DNA from: Tieghemostelium lacteum
Lineage: Eukaryota > Evosea > Eumycetozoa > Dictyosteliales > Raperosteliaceae
Assembly (NCBI GenBank): GCA_001606155.1
Contig: LODT01000051.1
Span: 248,001 to 312,000 of the forward strand
Direction: 5' to 3'
Length of the DNA: 64,000 nucleotides
The translations under genes and the position numbers were made by a program. Below the pieces are notes generated by a model. The model did not search any database, was not told the origin of the DNA, and was given only the letters and a program-made list of their open reading frames with translations. Below, piece after piece: positions 55,415 through 64,000 of this stretch. Positions within the stretch are counted from its first letter, which is position 1. Each line of letters begins with the position of its first letter.

Positions 55415-56118
55415 ATGCCACAATACAAATCAGCTGTAACTAAAGATAGATTTGTTGATTGGTCTGAACCGATGCACCACAAAAACCTAATCAGTTGTAC
55501 ACAACGTGATTTATTCACCATGTACCCAATGATCACTCAAAAATTAATAAAGTATGCACAAAAAATGGCCAAAGGTATTTATCTATGATATTTAAATTAT
55601 TAAGAAATTATATTAATGTAATTTCAGAAAATCAAGGCGGTTTTTCCTCAAAGAGAAAGAGAGAAGAGAATGAGGAAGAGTTAAGTGAAGTCTCCTGTGA
55701 GGAGAAAAAGCTAAAACCAGGATTTGAGTCAGGTACTAGAAGTAAAGATGACCACGTGGTCATTACAGATAATAACAGAGTCATTTTGGTAATAAGAAAG
55801 TTTGCATGCCCTAAACCAGGTTATTTAGAGTTCTCATCCCAAACTAATGGAACAGTAAATTTTGACTTCAACATTGACAACTATGAAGAGTCTGATCAAT
55901 GTTGTATGCATAATATTCTCCAGTTACCTCATTTTCATGAAGGTGTTGATTGGTTTAACAAAAAGACCTCAATATACAAATTCAATATCGTTTTACCTGA
56001 AGATACTGATAAAGATTCTGTATCTATAATTAATCACGCTCAATATTTTATTTGGGTATTCAAAAGATCTCCTAAAGTAAGAGGTGGTAAAATCATTCTT
56101 CCATGTGGTGAAAATTAA
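55415..56118 (+). CDS. Unrecognised 216-residue protein
   Basis: Exons 55415-55574 and 55628-56118, joined across a 53-nt GTATTT...TTTCAG intron, give 216 residues. Residues 1-55 (VTKDRFVDWSEPMHHKNLIS; RDLFTMYPMITQKLI) look helical. A charged linker (SSKRKREENEEELSEVSCEE) follows, with a possible nuclear-localisation KRKR. Residues about 95-216 are predicted globular with beta character (NRVILVIRKFACPKPGYLEF; YKFNIVLPEDTDKDS; YFIWVFKRSPKVRGGKIILP). No known family recognised, no signal peptide or span. The in-phase junction supports a genuine gene. Confidence 0.68.
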
Positions 56119-56565
56119 CTAAATTTCTATTATAATAACAATTCGTAATTTTGTTTTTTTTTCCACGCTATTGGACCCTATATTGGAAGTAGTTTCACCA
56201 GATCCTTGGTTCATATACTGCATTCAATACCTTTTGTTTCAGCTTCCAATAGATTGTTTAGTTACTGACAATTTCAATTTAATATTTTTTGTTTTTTTTA
56301 ATTTACGACCCATAATTTGAAATTTAATTTTAAGTGATTCTGACCACAATCAATGTTTATGTGTTTTTAAACAAACAATCATTAGTTAGTTATTTTATTT
56401 TAAAATTGATTTATACCAATTTGGAGTTTTAAAACAATAGTTTAAAACAAAATCGTGTTATGGGATAGTGACCAATAACCATTTAAACTCAAATTAAAAT
56501 GCTTTCAAAATAACAAATTCAACAATTAAATTCAAATTAAAAGTATACTAAATCATTTATTTACA
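56119..56565. other. Intergenic region with a possible structured element
   Basis: 447 bp before the GST gene. TATTGGAAG (56181-56189) and CTTCCAATA (56243-56251) could close a 53-nt loop. A U-run and ACCCATAA, resembling a dictyostelid small-RNA promoter element, occur nearby (56308), but downstream instead of upstream. This does not amount to an RNA gene call. Confidence 0.35.
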
Positions 56566-57239
56566 ATGTCTCAACAACCATTAGAAATAATCTATTTCGA
56601 TATTAGAGGTAAATATTTTATAATAATTGTTGCGTATTATTTAAAATTTTTATGAATTTATAAATTAATATTAATTTATAAATAGGTAAAGCTCAATTGG
56701 CTAGAAATATCCTGACACTATTTAAAATTCCTTTTGTTGACACTAGAATCAAAGGAAATACACCTGATGATGCATTAAAGCAATTGGCACCATACAAACA
56801 ATTTCCAATCCTTAAGATTGGTGACTTGATTTTAGCACAGTCTATGACAATTGCACGTTTCTATGCCAGTCAAAATAACTATTCTGGTAAAACATTTATT
56901 GAGAAGGCTCTAGCTGATGAAGTTGTAGATTCTACTCAAGATCTTTTGTTAGCATTTTTCACCAACAAGGATGATGAGGAAAAGAGAAAAAACTATTTTG
57001 AGGTCACTGTACCAAACTTTTTATCTACTTGGGAATCTAAATTAGTCTCTGGAAATGGGTTCATTGCCAGAGGTGATTCATACACTTTTGCTGATCTAAG
57101 TGTATTCACTGTAGTTGAACAATTGAAATTACAAGAAAGACTTGTATCATTCCCAATTATTCAAAAGTTATTCAACTACTTTGTTAACCATGAAATACTT
57201 GGACCATATTATAAATCTTTACCAGCAGATCCACAATAA
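56566..57239 (+). CDS. Glutathione S-transferase, sigma-like
   Basis: Exons 56566-56608 and 56686-57239 give 198 residues, normal for a cytosolic GST; the splice restores FDIRGKAQLARN. The N-terminal thioredoxin fold starts with EIIYFDIRGKAQLARNIL, where the Tyr is the expected catalytic residue. QFPILKIGDLILAQSMTIAR carries the cis-Pro and the glutathione gamma-glutamyl-binding QS pair. The helical C-terminal domain includes FIARGDSYTFADLSVFTVVE with the conserved Asp N-cap. Sigma GSTs conjugate electrophiles and some isomerise prostaglandin H2. Nothing here fixes the substrate. Its neighbours are unrelated. Confidence 0.92.
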
Positions 57240-57353
57240 TTATTGATATTATTGTACCTAGTGTCTAAGGCAACAATAGTGTAACTAACTCACCAAACCT
57301 AAAATTAATAAAAAACAATTAATTTTCAATGAAATAATACTTTTTTATTTGTA

Positions 57354-58968
57354 TTAACTTTTTTTAATTGCTTGAAAATAGAGATTCCAAATATTAATTC
57401 CTGTGATTTCTAATTTATCAGGTTGAATTGAGAATGAAGATGAAGAGTAATAATCAATAATGTGTGGAATTAGATGATCACTGATGGCGTATATCGTTAA
57501 CTCTAATGAAATGAGATTTCTATTGTTAAGTAAATATTGAAAAAGAGTAGGACAAATTGAGATTTCATATGAACCTGGTCGAAATTCTAAAATTAGGTGT
57601 CTGATTGCTGTATTTTGTTTTATAAGGTCAAATAACTGTTGAGGTACATTAGTTGATGGTAAAGTGAGTATTAATGTATGTGCAGTTTTATAATTAGCAC
57701 TAACTAATTCAAATAAATTAGATTGATTCCTGTGTATTATAGTTTCAAAGTTAGGACAATAGCTATTTAGACATTGTAATATCCAGGCAAATTCAGTGAA
57801 ATCTAGTGGTTCAAGTTTTCTTAGTAATGGTATACTTTGGAATAGTTTGGTTAGACATTCATTAGATATATTTGAAAATGGCATTTTAAGTGATGTTATA
57901 TTATGATGGTGATTTATAATGGATTGTCTAATTTCAGGTGATGTGATATTTGTGGAAACTGACTCTAGAGATGAATTACAACTCCAGTTTTGGAAATAAT
58001 CAGTATAGTTGTTCTGGTATTCTAGATTTCCTACTATTTCAATTAACTCTTTTAATGTACTATTATTGATTTTGAAAGTTGTTGGAGAAGAATCTTTTTG
58101 GAATTTACATTTGACTGATTTGACCACTGAGTTTTGGTTGAGATATTGTGTGAGATTTTCAACAGATTCACCTTTAGATGTACCAACACACAAATAAACT
58201 GATTTCAGTGAGGAATGTTCAATAAGTTCTCTTGAAATAGTTACATAATCTTCGATACCAGTCACTATCTTTAATGTGAATTTCTTCAATTTAGGGTTTA
58301 GAGTCAGCATACACCGATATTCTTCAGAATTGATGGAATAGAAATCAACAGTTAATGTAGTGAGGTTATGTGGTTTGATGTCCAGGTGACCGTTACATGG
58401 ATTGTGACAATACAGTGTTAGGTTCTTGTGCAATGGGTGTGAATTAAGTTCAGCAATTGTCATTTCACCTTGTACACTATAGAACTTTGGTTCATTCATT
58501 GCTTTCTTTCCTCTTGGTTTACTATTTCTATGATACAACTCCCATTGTATACTATCAATATCTAACTGATTTTTAATAACATATGCAATATCATCATTTC
58601 GTAATAAGTATAAATTTGAGACCACACCCCATTTCAGTTTCCATATATTTATAATTTCTATTGATTTATCTCTATTATCAGTAATATAGTTTTTTACTAC
58701 ATCACTGCCATGAATTGATCTAAATGATATACCTCTTTTTAACAGATGGTAAACATAATCCAGATGATTCTTATTCTCCACTACATTTATACAACCAAAT
58801 TCTATACTATCTACAATCTGGTACCACGTTTTAGAGACTAATGACATTTTACCAATAAAATATTTATAAAATGACACATTATCTAATAAAATTACTGAAA
58901 TATTGTATAGTTTCAGATATTCTTCTATAATTTTTTTTAATCAAAACTTTTGAATTGATTGTAATCAT
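57354..58968 (-). CDS. F-box/LRR-like family protein with an apparent frameshift near its start
   Basis: The main frame (57354 to about 58937) encodes some 525 residues of the same class as the gene at 4028-5716: an F-box-like start (KIIEEYLKL ... KMSLVSKTWYQIVDS) followed by irregular leucine-rich segments. No ATG occurs in this frame before a stop just upstream of the F-box; the first one (MSLVSK, 58847) falls inside the motif. An ATG at 58968 opens MITINSKVLIKK in another frame and would run straight into KIIEEYLKL if the A8 run at 58931-58938 had seven A. Either the gene is disabled by a single-base slippage, or the sequence has a homopolymer error. No splice site resolves it. The shorter form from 58847 is possible but would lack half the motif. 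Confidence 0.72.
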
Positions 58969-59353
58969 TTTTCACATAACTGATCGGACAAGTTTTTAAA
59001 AAATTTATTTTTATTTTATCGTTTTATTCAAAGTAAATAGTATTTAATACAAAAATAGTTTATAAATTATTAGAATTATATAAATAAAGATAAATCAAAG
59101 TTTTGTTAGTATTTTGAAAATCAGATATACAAGTGTTTTTAAAAGTAATAAAAATTTAATATAAATAATAAGATTAAAAGTATTAAAATTTAGAATTCTA
59201 AATTTAGTCGATTTGATGTTTAAAATTCGATTTGATATCCTCATCTTCATATTAAAATATCTATTATTTTTTTATAAACTATTTTTTTTAATTTTTTTTT
59301 TCAAGTTTTGTGTTTGTGTTTATGTTTTACATGAATAAATACACAAATTGATT
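58969..59353. other. Divergent intergenic spacer with a 20-bp palindrome
   Basis: AT-rich spacer between the F-box-like gene and sepA. A perfect 20-bp palindrome (AAATTTAGAATTCTAAATTT) sits at 59186-59205, followed by two direct copies of TCGATTTGAT (about 59208 and 59229). Possible regulatory sites, but AT palindromes are common here. Confidence 0.4.
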
Positions 59354-62300
59354 ATGGATAAACCACCGAGAAAAGATACAGATTCATCATCGAATGAATC
59401 TAAAAACACATTGTTTAATCAGTTAAACAATCACGATAGTGCAAAAGGACAAACAATAGTAGGCAGAGAATCATGTGGTGAATATATTCTAATGGATATC
59501 ATAGGTAAAGGTGGATTCGGTGTAGTTTATAAAGGATTACATCGTACTATGGGTTTTTTTGTAGCCATCAAAAAGATTAGAGTCACTAGAAAAAAGAAAA
59601 AGGATGATCAAGCTCAATTTGAAACACAGAGTTCGTTGATGGCTGAAATCAATCTACTTAAAGTCCTATCACATCATAATATAGTCAGATATATTGAACA
59701 TATTCCAACATCATCACACAGTTATATTATAATGGAATTCATTGAAAATGGATCTCTAGAGAAAATCATTAAAAAATATGGTCTTTTACCAGAATCTCTC
59801 ATCAGTGTCTATATATCGCAAGTCTTACACGGTTTAGATTACCTTCATAGACAGGGTGTAATTCATCGTGATATCAAAGCTGCAAATCTCCTCATTTCCA
59901 CAGACGGCTCTATTAAACTTGCTGATTTTGGTGTTGCCACTAAAGTCTCTGATCTCTCTACTGATAACCCTGACGATTCATTCGCTGGTACACCAGTAAG
60001 TATTCAACTAAAACACCAATAGAAATACATTAACACGAATTAATACATTTTGAATTGCTTTTATTAGTATTGGATGGCACCAGAAGTTATTCAGATGCAG
60101 GGTATATCAACAGCATGTGATGTTTGGAGTTTAGGATGTACAATTATAGAATTGATAACAGGTGCACCACCTTATTTTGGATTAGCACCAGCATCGGCAT
60201 TGTTTAAGATTGTTCAAGAGGATCATCCACCTATTCCACCTGGTATATCAGCAGCATTACAGGATTTTCTATTACAGTGTTTTAAAAAGGATGAGAATAT
60301 GAGAAGTAATGCTAAACAGTTACTATCACATCCATGGTTAAAGAATATTCAACAGAGAAATCCAGATTCACAAGTAAAGAATGCAAGAGCTGAGATTTTA
60401 TCTTATAATGCTCAGTTACAAGAGGTAATTACATCTACCACCTCATCTATTGAAACCAGACCTAGATCTAAAGTTAATCATCCTCCTACACCTTCAGATG
60501 CTATAACACATCCTGTTTCGAATCAAATACCTTTATCACAAAGTCCTGGAACACATGTACCATGGGTTCAACCAACAGCCTCAAATCCACATAAAATCAC
60601 AAGTATTGATAAGACATCAAGTTTAGGTAAATTACAATTGGCATCACCTCGAGGTACTCTACCAAAAGGTATTCAACCCCAACCTGTACCTACTCTACCA
60701 ATTCAAACACCAATTTCTAAACCTAAAACTACTGAACCTAAACTCAATAGTAGTAGTGGTCAAATTAGTCAGAATAGTGCTGTAACTACTGTAGGTAATA
60801 ATAATAATAGTAATAATAATAATGCACTTCCATCATCACCTCAAATGTCACCTAGTATAAATAGTTCAAGTGGATCATCATCACCCAAAAACAATCTAAA
60901 ATTACCAAAGTTGAATAGATTTATAGAAAAGGATGATGAAGATCAAGATGAGTTCTTTGAATCTACAAATTCATTATTACCATTTAAATCACAAGCACAA
61001 CAATCTCAGTCACCACTAGCTTTGAAAAATCAACAAAATCAAAAACAACAAAATGATAAAGATGAATTTGATGGTTTTTCATCAGATGAAGATGATAATA
61101 CAAAACAACAACCTCAACAAGTACAGAATAATAATAATGCAATTAAAAAGAGATCAATAAGATTAGCTGTTAAAAAAGATGAGGAATGGAATAGTGAAAT
61201 TGAAGATACATTTGATAGTATAGCATTCTCAGAGACAGAGTCACAAAGAACATTGAATATACACGATAAATATAAAGAACAAGTTACCAAGACTATAATT
61301 GATTTGATTGTAAATTTAAATGGACCAAATCAGACTGCAGAGACTCTAATTGGAATTTGTCAGAATCTCTCTGAACTTTTTCAATCTTACCCTGAAGAAC
61401 GTAGATTAATGATAACTAATGGTGAAAATGGTGTTTATTACAGATTACCTATTATCAGTGTTTTGGAGATATTAGAATCACAAGGAGCCCAGTCACACAA
61501 TTTATGTCTACAACTACTGAAACTTATCAATTTGTGTATGATCAAAGAGAAGAATATTCAAGAGATTATATGTCTGATGAATGGTATTCCTATAATTACA
61601 AATTTCTCCAGGAGAAAAGAGTACCCTGAAACCATTAGAGAAGAGGTTAGTAAATTTGTTTTGACACTCTGTTCAACATCTGCATTCTCTTTGAATATGT
61701 TTATTACAGGGTCAAGAGGTTGTAGGGTACTGGTAGAGCTATTGGACTCTGATTATTTTAATGGATTTACACTAATTCACAATTCATTGGACACCATTTC
61801 ACTGATTTTTAAAATGAATACTCCTAGAACTGCTCTATGCCATCTCTTTGCAAAGTCACAGTTAATGTACAGATTATCACTACTGTTGAACCAAATATTT
61901 GCAAGCCCTAATCAACCTCCTCCACCACCTATTGAATCTACATCCAAAACATCACCTTCAACACCACCCTCATCAAATACACCAAAACCTAGATCGCCAC
62001 CACAACTGACGAGATCAGCATCCGTACAGAATCTCTCAAAAGACCAGTTTGAGAAGGTTATTGCCTATAGTGTTAAAGCTGCTGATATATTACTCTTCTT
62101 CTCCAGTACTGGTGATTCATTGGTAAAAGAAGAGATGGCCAATGAAAATGTAATTAGAAATATTGTTGGACTGTTGAATGAAATTTATACATGGAGAGCT
62201 ATAACCTCAGATATTCGTTCATTCCTATTGAAGATATTAAAAGTCATAAAGAATCTGTCAATGGACAGCAACAGTATTCGTTCAAAATTAGATCAGAGTA

Positions 62301-63130
62301 ATGTCATACCTACTCTCATCAATTTCCTCAAACTTTCAGATCATCAACATGGTATCAACAAGATTACAGAGATCTATAACCAATGTATAAATGCACTGTA
62401 CTATTTACTATTACTCGATAAACAACGTCAAGAAAGAGCACTAAAAGGTGGTATGCTACCTCCACTGTTACGTCTAATCAACGAACGTGGCCCTCTAAAG
62501 GAAATGGCATTACCAATACTCTTTGATTTTGTAAGAAATGCAGCAACCTCTAGATCTATCTTATGGGATTGTAATACATTGGATGTCCTACTTGACATTA
62601 TTCAAGATCAAAATTGGTTTGCAGATGCCATTGAATCTATAGGTGCATGGGCTACACTTGAACCTCAACTCATCTATGACCATCTATGTCAAAGTCAATC
62701 AACTACAGGAACCAGTTTGAAACTAATTACCATTCTCGATCCAAGTCATATAAAACATCCAAGTTTCCAAAAATCACTTTTACCACTGCTCAATTTGATC
62801 AATGGTTCATCACTGCTATTGAAATCACTGATTCAGAATGGCCATATAATAACATCACTGATTGAGTGTCTCAAAGTTGATTACAATTCACCACTCTCTA
62901 AAATTACATTACTCAAAATCACTGTATCCATTGTATCATTTATAAAAAATAATAACAACAACAACAACACGACAAATAACACAAGTAAATTACTCATTCA
63001 ACAAGAGCAATCTAAAGTTTTGGTAACAACTCTACAAGTAATTGCTGAAAATGATGAATCTGAAATTGCAAAGAAAATTGCAATTGAACTTTTACAAGAT
63101 TTGAAAGATTTAGATTTTTCCTCTAAATAG
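59354..63130 (+). CDS. sepA: SepA/Cdc7-type serine/threonine kinase of the septation network
   Basis: Exons 59354-59995 and 60068-63130, phase 0, about 1,234 residues; start at the first ATG (MDKPPRKD). The N-terminal kinase domain (about 38-300) has [17 protein letters not shown], the [10 protein letters not shown] catalytic loop, ADFGVATKV and, across the intron, [14 protein letters not shown]. GTPxWMAPE and [14 protein letters not shown] indicate the Ste20/MAP3K-like Cdc7 group. A disordered middle (about 330-590) is rich in Pro/Ser/Asn, and residues 600-1,230 are helical ARM/HEAT-like repeats. This layout matches fission-yeast Cdc7 and Dictyostelium SepA, which acts in cytokinesis downstream of a Spg1-type GTPase. 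Assignment rests on layout and kinase subtype. Confidence 0.87.
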
Positions 63131-63208
63131 TAATAATAGTCTTAGTTATAATATTATCTAATAAATCTATTTATCTTTCATTAAATTATATACAATCTCA
63201 TTTAAGAT

Positions 63209-64000
63209 TTATTTTAAACTTGTAGATTCTATATTTAACAATTGATCTAAAATTGTAGATTCTTTTCTCAGTCGATTACAAGACTCTTTATATTGCTTTT
63301 CTAATTTATCTACATCTTGTTTTAATATATTTACAATTTCAATTTGTCTACTTATACGTTGTTGAATATTATTTTCTTTCTTTTCATTTTCTTTTATCTC
63401 TATTTCTTTTTCTTCTAAAACTTGATTTTCAAATTTAGTTGTATAGGTTGTAATTGTTGAATTTAAAGGCTTTTTAATCTCTTCAAATTCTAATTCAAAA
63501 CTATCTTCAATTTGAATAGGTTCTACCATTGTTTGACTACTATTACTCTTTTTATCACTGTTATTATAAACTTCATTATCATCATCTTCACTACTACTAT
63601 TACTATTAGTAGAAGTGGGTATATTATTACTGGATTTTTTTGTTGATTTTTTAGAAGCCGCAGCATTGTTAAGATTTTTCTTTAAACTGGATTTCTTTTT
63701 TGTTGTTGGTGGTTCAGGCTTGGTAGGTCTAGCAGTAGTAATATTGTTATCTGTATAATGATCCATTTTAGATTTTGCAATCAATTCTTCTCTTTTCTTT
63801 TTGTGTAAAAGGAATTCATCGCCTTGAAAATCATCTTCAACTTGCTCAAGTTCATTAGAGAGTTCTTTAAGATTATTGAGATTACTACTCAAAAATAGAT
63901 GGCTTGGTAACTCTACTTTTATAGTTTTTTTAGGTTCCTGTTGTTGCTGCTTAGCTTTTTTTAGTGATTTTGTAAAGTAATTCCTTATATCAGGTTTCTT
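63209..64000 (-). CDS. C-terminal part of an unrecognised nuclear-type coiled-coil protein (5' end outside window)
   Basis: The frame stays open from the right edge to a TAA at 63211-63209, at least 263 residues. The visible N-terminal part (KKPDIRNYFTKSLKKAKQQQ) resembles a degenerate PCNA-interacting box (I-x-x-YF). Then come helical charged segments, Lys/Ser/Thr-rich disordered stretches with basic clusters (TKKKSSLKKN) and a Ser/Asn/Asp-rich stretch. A terminal coiled coil (RQIEIVNILKQDVDKLEKQY to the end) follows. Basic, disordered and PIP-like features suggest a DNA-associated protein; this is inference. Its last 35 or so codons are copied at 54838-54961. Confidence 0.65.
   Translation of the reverse strand, partial: KKPDIRNYFTKSLKKAKQQQQEPKKTIKVELPSHLFLSSNLNNLKELSNELEQVEDDFQGDEFLLHKKKREELIAKSKMDHYTDNNITTARPTKPEPPTTKKKSSLKKNLNNAAASKKSTKKSSNNIPTSTNSNSSSEDDDNEVYNNSDKKSNSSQTMVEPIQIEDSFELEFEEIKKPLNSTITTYTTKFENQVLEEKEIEIKENEKKENNIQQRISRQIEIVNILKQDVDKLEKQYKESCNRLRKESTILDQLLNIESTSLK

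Noticed and set aside
56301-56320. ACCCATAA as a small-RNA promoter element
   Set aside because: It lies downstream of the candidate structure and no small-RNA gene with a T-run end follows it at the expected spacing on either strand.
59186-59205. 20-bp palindrome as a specific operator
   Set aside because: Pure-AT-biased palindromes arise often in such DNA and no second copy was found; recorded only within the spacer entry.
1-64000. tRNA or rRNA genes, and DNA or LTR transposons
   Set aside because: Scanning spacers by eye for B-box-like GTTCGA patterns, terminal inverted repeats and reverse-transcriptase or transposase motifs gave nothing convincing; a covariance-model scan was not possible here.

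Overview
The window looks like nuclear DNA of a dictyostelid social amoeba (Amoebozoa). Intergenic DNA is extremely AT-rich. Introns are short (about 45-120 nt), mostly GTATGT/GTAAGT...AG, and often carry a TACTAAC/TACTAAT-like branch site. Several genes are dictyostelid hallmarks: the Skp1 glycosyltransferase/WD40 fusion AgtA, an SHK kinase (kinase plus SH2), a SepA/Cdc7-type kinase, and F-box/LRR-like and ankyrin family proteins. Homopolymer codon runs are moderate, which argues against D. discoideum and for another dictyostelid lineage; I cannot name the species. No tRNA, rRNA, CRISPR array, retroelement or DNA transposon was recognised.

Layout. 0-6 kb: tail of an F-box/LRR-like gene, eEF1A (minus), taspase-1 (plus) and another F-box/LRR-like gene. 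5.8-14.0 kb: one giant minus-strand gene of about 2,650 residues with SAM-like, lipase-like, ankyrin, RhoGEF DH-PH, helical-repeat, kinase-like and ankyrin segments; a 34-bp near-identical direct repeat lies just outside each end. 14.4-24.8 kb: a small membrane protein, kynurenine 3-monooxygenase, mitochondrial release factor 1, an LRR protein, Utp23, a divergent PP2A-like phosphatase and an AtuA-family protein. 24.8-26.4 kb: a relic-like stretch with a 5'-truncated P450 and a long hairpin. 26.4-35 kb: an ankyrin protein, an unknown 480-residue protein, a 92-residue three-exon coiled-coil gene, an SHK kinase and S-formylglutathione hydrolase. 35-54.5 kb: a PQ-repeat membrane protein, Urb1/Npa1, a RapGAP protein, a cysteine-repeat cell-surface protein, an ELMO-domain protein and AgtA. 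54.5-64 kb: a copied 3' fragment of the window's last gene, an unknown gene, a glutathione S-transferase, an F-box/LRR-like gene with an apparent frameshift, SepA, and a partial gene running off the right edge.

Themes. Small-GTPase and cytoskeletal signalling is well represented (RhoGEF giant, RapGAP, ELMO, SHK and SepA kinases, PP2A-like phosphatase). Ribosome biogenesis (Utp23, Urb1) and translation (eEF1A, mtRF1) form a second group. Genes appear to be individually transcribed; no operon-like organisation is implied. Exon joins were derived by hand from reading-frame phase and splice consensus.
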